A program made the position numbers and the translations under genes. Shown piece after piece: positions 14,457-22,343 of a stretch of DNA of 23,466 nucleotides. The stretch's first letter is position 1. Every line of letters starts with the position of its first letter. The notes under the pieces were generated by a model. It saw nothing but the letters and a program-made list of their open reading frames with translations. It had not been told where the DNA came from and searched no databases. Source of the DNA: CAZKEW01 sp964558915 (GTDB taxonomy: Bacteria > Acidobacteriota > Aminicenantia > Aminicenantales > UBA8522). The stretch spans positions 1-23,466 of the forward strand of contig CAZLFV010000037.1 in NCBI GenBank assembly GCA_964558915.1, in the 5' to 3' direction.

Positions 14457-14469
14457 AAATGGCCGGCGG

Positions 14470-16347
14470 CTAGCGCTTGATATTGTAAGCCTTGATCTTG
14501 TTATCCAGAGTCTGGCGGGATATCCCGAGCAATTTGGCCGCCTCGCTCTTCCGCCAGCGCGTGGTTCTGAGTACACGGGCGATATGATCTTGTTCGAAGC
14601 GTTCGAGCGACTCGAGCGGCTCGTCAATGACCTGGCCTCCCCGGCGGATGTGATAAGGGAGGTCTTCCGGCTGAATAACCTCTCCGTCTCCCATCACCAC
14701 GGCGCGCTCGATGCAGTTCTTTAGCTCTCTGACATTGCCCGGCCAGGAGTAGGACAGCAATCGTTTCTGCGCCCGGGCGGATATTTTTATGACCCTTCCC
14801 GCGGCGAAATATTCGGCCAGAGGAATGATGTCTTTTTTTCGTTCCCGGAGGGGCGGCAGGTCAAGCGTAACGACATTCAGCCGGAAATAAAGGTCCTCCC
14901 GGAATTCCGCCCTCTCCGCGGCTTTTTTCAAGTCCTTGTTCGTCGCCGCGATCACCCGGACATTCACTCTCACGGTTTTCGTCCCGCCGACAGGCTCGAA
15001 TTCCTTCTCCTCCAGAGTCCTCAGCACCTTGGCCTGGGTTTCAAGGCTCATGTCGGCGACCTCATCGAGAAAGATGGTGCCGCCATGGGCCGTCTGGAAC
15101 TTTCCCTGCCGGGCGCTGGTCGCTCCGGTGAAAGCGCCCTTTTCATGCCCAAAAAGCTCGCTCTCGATCAGCTCTTTCGGGATGGCCGCACAGTTGACGG
15201 CGACGAACGGCCCTTCCCGGCGGTTGGATAATTCGTGAAGGACCTTGGCCGTGAGCTCCTTGCCCGTTCCTGTTTCTCCTTGGATGAGGACTGTGACATC
15301 TGTTGGCGCGACTTTCTTGATCGTTGTGTAGATCTTCTTCATGCCTTCGGACTCTCCCAGGATCTGGTATCGCGGTCTCAGGGCATTCTCCAGCCTGAGG
15401 TTTTCCTGGACGGCCTGCCTATGGAGACGGGCATTGCCCAGCGCAATCCCGGCCTGGTGACACATGGCCTGAAGAAACATCAAGTCATCCTGGGAAAAGC
15501 TTCCCTCAGAGATCCGGTTATCAAGATAAATGATTCCCATCACTTCATCGCGAAACAACAGCGGAGCGCAGAGAGCGGACCGGATATTGTATTCTTGGAT
15601 GCTTTTGACCTTGCCCAGTTCGGCATCTTTCTGGGCGTTGACGATCAGGACTGCGACGCCCTCCTGGAGCACCTTGTGAACGATCGTCCGGCTGACTTCG
15701 AGTTTTCCCTGCGGCTGAGGTTGAGTGTTGTCCTGGACAAGCTCGCAGGTCAATTCTTTACTATCTTCATCCACCAGGGCGATAAAACCCCTTTCGGCAT
15801 CCAGCATCTTGAATGCGGCTTGCATAATCACTTGAAGGACCTGATGGGGATCTTCAAGGTGGGAATTCACCGCCCGGCTGAATTCGTAAAGTAACGTCAG
15901 TTTTTGATGGTCGTTCCGGAGCGCGGCGATGTCCTTGGAGATAAGGTCTCCTGCCTCGAACGGCGCTGTGCTCTTGGCCGGGAGAGAGGCGATCTCCGCC
16001 GTCTCTTGGGACATGTCTTCGGCCGTCACAAATTTCACTTCCCCAAGGACGGCTGATTCACTGGATCTAAAAACAAGGATGGAGTCGCCCACCCCGATTC
16101 TGTCGCCGTCTTTCAGAAGATGGCTTTTGACGGCCTCTCCGTTGACTGTGATCGGATGCTTGGCGCCCAGGTCGCGGATCTCATATCCGCCGTCCTCGAG
16201 AGCAGTGATTTGGGCATGGACTCTGGAGGCAAAGGGATCATGAAGCGTTATGTCATTGCTGAGGCTTCTCCCGATCGTGGTCACAGTCTTGGAGATGCTG
16301 TAGCTTTTGTTCGGAGAGCCGGCTTGGCAGAGAATTAAGCAAGGCAT
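14470..16347 (-). CDS. FHA-GAF sigma-54-dependent transcriptional activator
   Basis: A 625-residue enhancer-binding protein with three parts. An N-terminal FHA domain (about 1-95; IGRSLSNDI at 25-33 and SRVHAQI at 41-47) binds phosphothreonine peptides. A GAF domain (about 160-305; CAPLLFRDEVMGIIYLDN) may bind a small ligand. The AAA+ core (about 328-560) has Walker A GETGTGKE at 357-364, the sigma-54-contacting GAFTGA at 404-409, Walker B GGTIFLDE at 422-429, FREDLYFRLNV at 482-492 and WPGNVREL at 535-542. A Fis-type helix-turn-helix ends the protein (about 588-623). There is no receiver domain, so control is probably by a Ser/Thr kinase signal through FHA plus a GAF ligand. Likely targets are the three sigma-54 promoters in this window; this is inferred from proximity. 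Confidence 0.96.
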   Translation of the reverse strand: MPCLILCQAGSPNKSYSISKTVTTIGRSLSNDITLHDPFASRVHAQITALEDGGYEIRDLGAKHPITVNGEAVKSHLLKDGDRIGVGDSILVFRSSESAVLGEVKFVTAEDMSQETAEIASLPAKSTAPFEAGDLISKDIAALRNDHQKLTLLYEFSRAVNSHLEDPHQVLQVIMQAAFKMLDAERGFIALVDEDSKELTCELVQDNTQPQPQGKLEVSRTIVHKVLQEGVAVLIVNAQKDAELGKVKSIQEYNIRSALCAPLLFRDEVMGIIYLDNRISEGSFSQDDLMFLQAMCHQAGIALGNARLHRQAVQENLRLENALRPRYQILGESEGMKKIYTTIKKVAPTDVTVLIQGETGTGKELTAKVLHELSNRREGPFVAVNCAAIPKELIESELFGHEKGAFTGATSARQGKFQTAHGGTIFLDEVADMSLETQAKVLRTLEEKEFEPVGGTKTVRVNVRVIAATNKDLKKAAERAEFREDLYFRLNVVTLDLPPLRERKKDIIPLAEYFAAGRVIKISARAQKRLLSYSWPGNVRELKNCIERAVVMGDGEVIQPEDLPYHIRRGGQVIDEPLESLERFEQDHIARVLRTTRWRKSEAAKLLGISRQTLDNKIKAYNIKR

Positions 16348-16354
16348 ATCTCTT

Positions 16355-16383
16355 CATATATCATAGTGGGCCGGTACGGTCAA
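16355..16383 (-). promoter_or_regulatory. Possible sigma-70 promoter of the activator gene
   Basis: On the minus strand: TTGACC (16378-16383), a 17-base spacer and TATATG (16355-16360). The start point would fall at about 16348, directly at the ATG at 16347, implying a leaderless or nearly leaderless mRNA. Confidence 0.45.
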
Positions 16384-16471
16384 TGAACTGGCGCGGTCCG
16401 AAAATAACCGCAGGGCTCACCTCATGCGTCGCGCAGTCAGGGGGAGTAGGCTCGGGCGATGTGGCTCGAAG

Positions 16472-16558
16472 TCACGCTGCGATTTCCCCGGCGAGGAAAT
16501 CTTGCTCGATTCGCTCCTCGCTCTCCTCTTCGAGGATCCGTGCCCGCTCGTCGCTCAT
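16472..16558 (-). CDS. Possible 28-residue ORF in an otherwise gene-free stretch
   Basis: Within 16348-16647, about 300 bases without a clear gene, the minus strand can encode a 28-residue peptide that starts MSDERARILEEESEERIEQD and ends FLAGEIAA. It is highly charged and helix-prone, with protein-like composition. There is no good Shine-Dalgarno and an in-frame stop lies just upstream, so it may be a remnant of a larger gene, a real microprotein, or chance. Confidence 0.2.
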   Translation of the reverse strand: MSDERARILEEESEERIEQDFLAGEIAA

Positions 16559-16588
16559 ACGGACTTGTCACCACATCATCCCTCGCCT

Positions 16589-16609
16589 CATCCCCCAGGC
16601 GGGGGGATG
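16589..16609. repeat. Hairpin CATCCCCC-N5-GGGGGATG
   Basis: Perfect 8-bp stem (16589-16596 with 16602-16609) and 5-base loop. It lies 38 bases beyond the stop of the membrane-protein gene at 16648 and could form at that transcript's 3' end, but there is no T-run on either strand. Confidence 0.4.
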
Positions 16610-16647
16610 CCGCGAGAGGACCCATTAGTGATGCCCTCCGTTAGAAA

Positions 16648-17079
16648 TCAGGCGGCTTTTTTGGCAAAAAAGAGCTTGTAGGGGATGAATATTCCGACAA
16701 ACCAGAGGACCGCGCCGACGATATGCAAAATCATGTTCAGCATGTCTTTTTCAATGATCTGCATGACCAAGCCGTAGCCCCAGACGATAATGCCGATTAT
16801 AAAAAAAGCCCACCAAGCCCAGGATTCGGCTCTCTTGAAGGCGTTAAAAAGAATGAAGAACAACGCAATCGTAATGCACAGGGCGAATACCCCCAGGTGC
16901 CTGGTTTGGACGACGAGCGCCTCCGCTGCTCCCGGATCCGTGGCGGTGGCAAGGGTTTCTCCGGTTCTGGCCTTGAGCGTGCTCTCAGCGACAATTTGAG
17001 GGGCCACAACGAGGAGAAGAGCGTACAAACCGCCAAAAATGACCGCGAGAACGAGAACAAAATTAACGGTTTTTTTCAT
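16648..17079 (-). CDS. Small four-helix membrane protein, unknown function
   Basis: A 143-residue protein with four hydrophobic segments (about 5-27, 61-80, 88-107, 113-134). Between helices 1 and 2 lies a polar loop of about 33 residues (ESTLKARTGETLATATDPGA), probably external. The last two helices carry Trp/Gly-rich stretches (IIVWGYGLVMQIIEKDM and HIVGAVLWFVGIFIPY), and the tail is basic (KLFFAKKAA). I do not recognise a characterised family; the general shape resembles small DUF-type or DoxX-like membrane proteins, but no diagnostic motif is visible. The start has AAGGAGG eight bases upstream, and a plausible promoter lies at 17189-17218. It stands alone in its own transcription unit. 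Confidence 0.72.
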   Translation of the reverse strand: MKKTVNFVLVLAVIFGGLYALLLVVAPQIVAESTLKARTGETLATATDPGAAEALVVQTRHLGVFALCITIALFFILFNAFKRAESWAWWAFFIIGIIVWGYGLVMQIIEKDMLNMILHIVGAVLWFVGIFIPYKLFFAKKAA

Positions 17080-17188
17080 AACGTTTCCCTCCTTTTGATA
17101 ATCGAGAAAAGGGCGGGAAATTCCGTTCCGGCTTCAGCAAAAGACGCTGCAAGGTTCTCACGGATTTTCCCTCTCCCTTGTGCGAGAA

Positions 17189-17218
17189 ATGGTATGATAT
17201 AAAAGAGAGATTTGTCAA
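17189..17218 (-). promoter_or_regulatory. Sigma-70 promoter for the four-helix membrane protein
   Basis: On the minus strand: TTGACA (17213-17218), an 18-base spacer and TACCAT (17189-17194). The -35 is consensus; the -10 keeps TA and AT. The leader would be about 100 bases. Confidence 0.45.
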
Positions 17219-17236
17219 GCTCATTCTGTTTCCGTC

Positions 17237-17266
17237 TGGACAAGACACCTCAGGCTGGAATATGCT
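17237..17266 (+). promoter_or_regulatory. Possible promoter for the aldo/keto-reductase-like gene
   Basis: TGGACA (17237-17242), an 18-base spacer and TATGCT (17261-17266). Moderate match; the predicted start is near 17273, about 60 bases before the ATG at 17335. Confidence 0.35.
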
Positions 17267-17334
17267 GACAATGTGAAGGGAATCAAACGATCCTGGCCGG
17301 CGAGCACCCGGAGCCTATAAAAAGGAGGTCGATC

Positions 17335-18210
17335 ATGAAGCGACGTGATTTCCTGAAGACGGGAGCGGCGTTGGCCATCGGAAGTTTGGCCGGTGTGGCG
17401 AAACCCCCCTCAAGCGGAGCGGCCCGGATCGGGGAAGCCAGCATGCTTCCCACCGTGCGACTCGGGACACTTGAGGTTTCGCGGCTCATCCTCGGCTCGA
17501 ATCCTTTTTGGGGATATTCCCACAAATCGGCCCAGCTCGACGAGGAAATGAAACGCCACTACACCGACACGCGGATCATGCAAATCCTCGAGGAAGCGGC
17601 CGACTGCGGGCTGACGGCCGTGACCAGCCCGCCCGAAAAACGCTGGGTAAGGCTTTGGGCCCGCTATTTAGAGAACGGCGGCCGCCTCAAGATCTGGATC
17701 TCGCAGTGCCATGGGAATCCTGGGCAGATGCTCAAGGAGATCGACCGTTCCGTCAAAGCGGGGGCCCAGGCAATCTTCATCCAGGGCCTCCGGGTCGAGG
17801 AGCAGTTCGGCCAGGGGAATTTCAGGGTCCTCCAATCCTGGATCGAGCGCATCAAGGAGGCCGGCCTGCCCGCGGGCGCAGCGGCGCATTGGCCCGAGGT
17901 CCATCCCGAGCTGGAGCGCCGTAAATTTCCCACAGATTTCTATTATCAGTGCTTATATAACGTGACAAAAAGCAACAATTATAGCGCGGCTGAGCGCGAG
18001 AGAGCTATGGCTATGATCCGCCAACTGGAAAAGCCGGTGATTGCCTACAAAATTCTGGCAGCCGGCAGGCTCACGGCCAGCGAGGGTTTCGAATACGCCT
18101 TCAGCCGTCTCAGGCGAAAGGACGGTGTTTGCGTCGGTATCTACGCCCAAAAGGCCATCGACCAGATCCGCCAGAACGCCACATACACCGAGATGCTTAC
18201 CGCGGGGTAG
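17335..18210 (+). CDS. Tat-exported aldo/keto-reductase-like TIM-barrel protein
   Basis: A 291-residue precursor. The start M-K-R-R-D-F-L-K-T-G followed by AALAIGSLAG is a twin-arginine signal. Next, VRLGTLEVSRLILGSNPFWGY resembles the first strand of aldo/keto reductases, and alternating strand-helix units follow (LKIWISQCHGN, AGAQAIFIQGL, KPVIAYKILAAGRL), as in a TIM barrel. The usual reductase landmarks (Asp then Tyr in the D-x-A-x-x-Y-G region, the Lys and the Gln-Cys/His motif) are not recognisable: the expected position reads CGLTAVTSPPEKRW. It may therefore be a barrel hydrolase/isomerase or a catalytically diverged reductase in the periplasm. AAAGGAGG lies close upstream of the ATG, supporting the start. 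Confidence 0.75.
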   Translation: MKRRDFLKTGAALAIGSLAGVAKPPSSGAARIGEASMLPTVRLGTLEVSRLILGSNPFWGYSHKSAQLDEEMKRHYTDTRIMQILEEAADCGLTAVTSPPEKRWVRLWARYLENGGRLKIWISQCHGNPGQMLKEIDRSVKAGAQAIFIQGLRVEEQFGQGNFRVLQSWIERIKEAGLPAGAAAHWPEVHPELERRKFPTDFYYQCLYNVTKSNNYSAAERERAMAMIRQLEKPVIAYKILAAGRLTASEGFEYAFSRLRRKDGVCVGIYAQKAIDQIRQNATYTEMLTAG

Positions 18211-18218
18211 GAAACATA

Positions 18219-18247
18219 TCTGCTTGCTTTGGGCAGACGAAAGCAGA
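18219..18247. terminator. Weak hairpin between convergent genes
   Basis: TCTGCTT (18219-18225) pairs with AAGCAGA (18241-18247) over 7 bp with a 15-base loop, in the 55-base gap between two convergent stops. On the plus strand a TCTTTCTTTC tract follows about 11 bases later. Poor as an intrinsic terminator, but its place fits. Confidence 0.25.
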
Positions 18248-18265
18248 AAGCACTGCGTCTTTCTT

Positions 18266-21200
18266 TCAGCGTTTGGGATAGGCCGGCTTCTGGGGCCGCT
18301 TGGGCGGATTGGTCTCCAGCGCCTTCATAATTTCCTCGATGGCCCGCTCGAGCTGCGGGTCGCCCCCTCTAGCCATCCGGGACGGGTCATCGATGACCTC
18401 GATATCCGGGTCTACTCCGTATCCTTCCACAATCCATTCCCCCTTTGTTGAGTAGATGCCGAAGGTCGGCACAGTTACCCGGCCTCCGTCGATGAGGGGC
18501 GGATTGCCCGACATGCCGATGAGACCACCCCAGGTGCGCGTGCCGATGAGGGGCCCGACGCCGGCCTGCTTGAAGTAGAGCGGAAAGCAGTCTCCCCCTG
18601 AGCCCGACCAGCCGTTGATGAGCATGACCTTTGGGCCGACATGAGAAATGGGCGGCCATTGCCAGTCTCGGCCGTCCCGCACGGCCCAGTAGCTGAAGAG
18701 AGAACGGTTCAGCAGCTCGATGAAGCGATCGGGAATCTGGCCGCCGGAATTAAACCGCTCATCGATGATCAATCCTTCCTTATGGAACTGCCCGGCAAAC
18801 TGGCGCACGAGCTCTGTCTGTCCGTTGATACTCGTATCGGGAACATAGATGTAGCCGACGCGGCCGCCCGCGGCCTTTTCAACCCGAAGCCGGTTCTCAT
18901 TGATCCAGGCGAGGTTGCGGAGACGATACTCGCTTTCCAGCGTTTCGACCAACACTTCCTTCGCGCCTTCCATTATGGGCTTGTCATTTAATGTCAACAG
19001 AACAGTTTTGCTGGCCAATCCCTGCAGGGCTGCCCAGGGCTCCTTGGCTGTGTCCAGAGGGACACGATTGACGGCCAGGAGGTAGTCGCCTTCCTTGACC
19101 TTAACCCCTGGCTGCCTGAGAGGCGAGCGTGCCTCGCTGTCCCAGGGCGCGCCTTCGAGAATCCGGGCAATCTTGTAGGCTCCGCTCTCTAAAGCGAAAT
19201 CACAACCCAGAAGCCCGACGCCCATTCTCTCGCCCTGTTCTTCGTCACCACCTCCCCGGTAGGTGTGCGAAGAATTCAGCTCCGAGATGAGCTCGCCGAT
19301 GATGAAATTCACGTCCCAGCGGGTGACGGCGTCGTCAAGGAGCTTACCGTACCGCTCGCGCATCGCCTTCCAGTCAACACCGTGCATGCCGGGATCATAG
19401 AAGTAATCCCTTTCCAGGCGCCAAGCCTCGTTGAAGAGCTGGCGCCACTCAGCCACTGGGTCGATCGTAGCCTCGAGCGCGGCTGTGGCCAGCTTTTTCT
19501 CCATTTTCTGGTCGGGCTTGATATCGATGATGCCGGCATCGGTCTTCTTCCAGACAAGCATCTTGTTGCCGTCAGCGGAAACCATGAACCCGTCGGCATC
19601 TCCGATGATTGTCTTCTCTTCCCGGGCTTCCAGGTCCCAGAAAAGGACCGGGCTTTTTTCCTCACCGCTCCCTGTGCGGGGAAAGCGGAGGTAAACCACC
19701 TTGCCCTTGACGGCGGCCAAACTTGTTGAGGAGTAATTTCCGTTTTTGGGAGGCAGGACGACGAGCCGTTCCTCTAACCCTTCGATATCGATTTCAACGG
19801 GCTTGGGGGCTTCCTTCTTCTCGGCTTTTTCGTCCTTTTTCAGTTCAGCCTTCCTGGCTTCGTCTGTCTTTGCTTTATCCTCTACTGGCTTCTTGGGTTC
19901 GCCCTCGATGTCATTGCGCGGAGCCAACGGCGAGGGGATGTCCTTGCGCAAGCTGATTGCAGCGATGTTGTATGTATTGGCATAAATCCAGGTTGTGTCG
20001 ACGTTGCTGTAAGACGGCTCGAAGGTGCGGCTCGTCAAGCAGTAAAGATACTTCCCTTCGGGATCAAAGACCGGAGCATCGTGGGAGTAAAACTCATGAG
20101 TTGCCTGGTGAAGCTTATTCGCTTTTGTGTCATAAATGTAAATGACATCGCAGAGGTTTTCCATTCCCCTTGAGTAGGCCAGCCAGCGGCTGTCCGGCGA
20201 CCAGCTCACGCGGAAATTCTCGAGGTTTCCATGCTGCATGGAGATCCCTTTGTCGATTCGGGTGACCGCGCCGGTGGCGACGTCAGCTAAGTTGATGTTC
20301 ATAGCCTGGTCGGCGAAAGCGATTTTCTTGCCGTCGGGCGACCAAAAAAGGTTGTAGCGGAATCCTGGCCCCATGCGGGTGAGGATTTTTTCCTGGCCTG
20401 GGCCCTCCGCCGGCCGCAGAGTGATCTCATACTCGCCGGCGCTGTCCGAGAGATAAGCGACGCTCTTGCCGTCGGGCGACCAGGCCGGGTAACGCTCCGC
20501 CACTCCAGAAGTCTGGGTTAGATTGATGATGGGGCCATGCTCGGCCGGCAGTGAGAAGAGCTCGCCGCGCGCCTCAAGGATGACGCGTTTTCCAGAGGGC
20601 GAAATTGTCGCATTCTGGACGAGCCGGGAGACATTCTTGAGCTGCGGTCTCAATGTGGCCCGGTCGGTGACAACCTCCACTTTAACTTCGCGGAGCGTCT
20701 CGGCCGGGAGCTCGAGAAGGTAGAGCCGGCCGGCGTTTTCTAAAACGATGTCGGAGGGTCCGATGGCCGGGAAGCGCACATCCTGCTCCTCAAACTTCGT
20801 CACCTGGCGAACTGCGCCGCTTGCCAGATCATAAGCCCAGATATTGTAGCGCTTGTTGGCGTCCCGGTCGGAGAGAAAATAGAGAGTATTTCCGTGCCAC
20901 ATCGGGTGGGCATCGTTAGCTGTGTTGGCGGTGATATTCTTTGCGTCATAGGTTTCCAGGTCGAAGAGCCAGATATCGGGAGCCATGCCGCCTCTGTATC
21001 TTTTCCAGGTGCGGAAATCCCGGGTAATGGTCATGTAGGCGAGGCGCTTTCCGTCAGGGGAGATGGCGCCGAATTCGCCGTAGGGGAGGGGAAGTTTTTC
21101 CGGAAGGCCACCGATTGCAGCGGCTTTGTAAAGCTGGTTGAAACGGTCTTTCCCGGATGCCCGGCTGCTAGCTATGAGGAGGCCTTTGCCGTCAGGATAC

Positions 21201-21547
21201 CAATCTAGCATCCGGTCAGGAGCCGGATTGTATGTTACGCGAGTCGGCAGCCCGCCTTTGACGGGAAGCACGTAGATATCCATATTGCCGTCATAATTTC
21301 CGCTAAAAGCCAGGAGCGATCCGTCGGGTGAAAAGCGCGGGAACATCTCTTCGCCTTTGGGTGTGGACAAGCGCTGGGCCACGCCTCCCACTTTCGGCAC
21401 CAGCCAGACATCGCCGGCGTAAACAAAAGCAATCGCAGTTGCCGAGACGTCGGGATAGCGGAGAAGCCTGGCGTCGATTTGAGCATGGGCGATCGCGCTC
21501 AACAATAACAAAAATACAATAGAAATCAGCAGAGAGTATTTCCTCAT
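18266..21547 (-). CDS. Exported tricorn-type S41 peptidase
   Basis: A 1093-residue protein built like the archaeal tricorn protease. In order: a Sec signal (1-22), two WD40/PD40-type beta-propellers (about 30-280 and 300-540, with repeats such as FPRFSPDGSLLAFSGNYDGN and YPAWSPDGKSVAYLSDSAGE), a Lys/Glu-rich linker (about 550-590), a helical C1 domain, a PDZ domain (about 780-855), and the S41-type catalytic domain. The tricorn tetrad can be placed: S760-H761 in NSSHTYRGG, the nucleophile S983 in GWSGSGGD, and E1041 in VEGYGVDPDIEV. It probably degrades peptides in the periplasm or at the cell surface, passing products of 6-12 residues to further peptidases. AAAGGAGG precedes the ATG. It is divergent from the lipoprotein gene at 21690. 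Confidence 0.94.
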   Translation of the reverse strand: MRKYSLLISIVFLLLLSAIAHAQIDARLLRYPDVSATAIAFVYAGDVWLVPKVGGVAQRLSTPKGEEMFPRFSPDGSLLAFSGNYDGNMDIYVLPVKGGLPTRVTYNPAPDRMLDWYPDGKGLLIASSRASGKDRFNQLYKAAAIGGLPEKLPLPYGEFGAISPDGKRLAYMTITRDFRTWKRYRGGMAPDIWLFDLETYDAKNITANTANDAHPMWHGNTLYFLSDRDANKRYNIWAYDLASGAVRQVTKFEEQDVRFPAIGPSDIVLENAGRLYLLELPAETLREVKVEVVTDRATLRPQLKNVSRLVQNATISPSGKRVILEARGELFSLPAEHGPIINLTQTSGVAERYPAWSPDGKSVAYLSDSAGEYEITLRPAEGPGQEKILTRMGPGFRYNLFWSPDGKKIAFADQAMNINLADVATGAVTRIDKGISMQHGNLENFRVSWSPDSRWLAYSRGMENLCDVIYIYDTKANKLHQATHEFYSHDAPVFDPEGKYLYCLTSRTFEPSYSNVDTTWIYANTYNIAAISLRKDIPSPLAPRNDIEGEPKKPVEDKAKTDEARKAELKKDEKAEKKEAPKPVEIDIEGLEERLVVLPPKNGNYSSTSLAAVKGKVVYLRFPRTGSGEEKSPVLFWDLEAREEKTIIGDADGFMVSADGNKMLVWKKTDAGIIDIKPDQKMEKKLATAALEATIDPVAEWRQLFNEAWRLERDYFYDPGMHGVDWKAMRERYGKLLDDAVTRWDVNFIIGELISELNSSHTYRGGGDEEQGERMGVGLLGCDFALESGAYKIARILEGAPWDSEARSPLRQPGVKVKEGDYLLAVNRVPLDTAKEPWAALQGLASKTVLLTLNDKPIMEGAKEVLVETLESEYRLRNLAWINENRLRVEKAAGGRVGYIYVPDTSINGQTELVRQFAGQFHKEGLIIDERFNSGGQIPDRFIELLNRSLFSYWAVRDGRDWQWPPISHVGPKVMLINGWSGSGGDCFPLYFKQAGVGPLIGTRTWGGLIGMSGNPPLIDGGRVTVPTFGIYSTKGEWIVEGYGVDPDIEVIDDPSRMARGGDPQLERAIEEIMKALETNPPKRPQKPAYPKR

Positions 21548-21576
21548 CTTAGGCCTCCTTTGAAAAACAGCACCCC

Positions 21577-21605
21577 ATGCTAAAATACAAGCAAACGGAA
21601 GTCAA
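21577..21605 (-). promoter_or_regulatory. Sigma-70 promoter for the tricorn-type peptidase
   Basis: On the minus strand: TTGACT (21600-21605), a 17-base spacer and TAGCAT (21577-21582). The predicted start near 21570 is about 23 bases before the ATG. Confidence 0.5.
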
Positions 21606-21625
21606 ATTTCGAGGCACTGGCTGGA

Positions 21626-21654
21626 TTGACTTTGCCCGGGGCGGTTTATATAAT
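21626..21654 (+). promoter_or_regulatory. Sigma-70 promoter for the lipoprotein operon
   Basis: TTGACT (21626-21631), a 17-base spacer and a perfect TATAAT (21649-21654). The start near 21661 gives a leader of about 29 bases with AAGGAGG at 21678-21684. This is the best sigma-70 promoter in the window. Confidence 0.8.
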
Positions 21655-21689
21655 CCTGAATCTTCAATAACAAATCCAAGGAGGACACC

Positions 21690-22310
21690 ATGAAAAAGCT
21701 CTGGGTTGTTGGACTGATCCTTATCTTTGTTTTGTCCGCCTGCGCCAAAAAAGCGGAAGAGAAGAAGACTGGGGAAGCCGCGCCCGCGCTTCCGGGAGTC
21801 ACTGTAGGCATGATGTCGACGCTCACCCAATTCGGGTCGGCCTTGGACAGGAAAGATTTCAGCGCCGCTTTCGAGTCCTTGCGTGCCGTTCTCCAGGATT
21901 TTTGGGCTATGAGCAATCTCCTTCTTGAAAACGTCCGGTTTGTTAAGAGCGACAACAATACCTTCGGCATCTATGAACCCAGGGAGACTGAGGAGTTTAC
22001 GTCCGGGGAAGCCATGTATCTCTACATGGAGCCAGTCGGATATTCGATGAAGAAAAACGACCAGGGCAAGTATGAGTTTGGATTTAGCACCGACATATCT
22101 CTGGAGAACGAAAAAGGAGAGATTCTCGGCGGCCAAAAAGACTTCGCCAAGATGGGGTTTTCGTCGTGGAATTTCAACACGGAGATCTGTCTGACTTTTA
22201 CCTACACGTTCAGCGGGCTGGAAAAAGGCCGCTATAAAATTGTGACGACCGTGCGGGACGTTGGTTCCGAAAAAACCGCGACCTGCGAAAAGTGGTTCTC
22301 GATTATTTAA
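21690..22310 (+). CDS. Lipoprotein of unknown function
   Basis: A 206-residue precursor with a lipoprotein signal: MKK, a hydrophobic stretch and the lipobox L-S-A-C with Cys18 as the acylation site. A short Lys/Glu-rich tether (AKKAEEKKTGEAA) follows. The mature part is mixed: a helical segment (VGMMSTLTQFGSALDRKDFS, then AAFESLRAVLQDFWAMSN) and a beta-rich C-terminal half that looks like an immunoglobulin or lipocalin-type sandwich (EAMYLYMEPVGYSM, YEFGFSTDISL, ICLTFTYTFSGLEKGRYKIV). No family is recognised with certainty. It has the strongest sigma-70 promoter here and is followed after 33 bases by another exported protein, so it probably heads an operon. Envelope location is well supported; the role is unknown. 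Confidence 0.82.
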   Translation: MKKLWVVGLILIFVLSACAKKAEEKKTGEAAPALPGVTVGMMSTLTQFGSALDRKDFSAAFESLRAVLQDFWAMSNLLLENVRFVKSDNNTFGIYEPRETEEFTSGEAMYLYMEPVGYSMKKNDQGKYEFGFSTDISLENEKGEILGGQKDFAKMGFSSWNFNTEICLTFTYTFSGLEKGRYKIVTTVRDVGSEKTATCEKWFSII

Positions 22311-22343
22311 TCATTTTTATTTTTCCAGCAAAAAGGAACAACC

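Noticed and set aside
15235..15894. 219-residue plus-strand frame within the sigma-54 activator gene
   Set aside because: Lies opposite the AAA+ and GAF regions, whose motifs are all intact; shadow frame.
16424..16500. tRNA-like pieces (GGCTCGAAG resembling a T-arm)
   Set aside because: No acceptor stem, anticodon arm or CCA end can be assembled on either strand.
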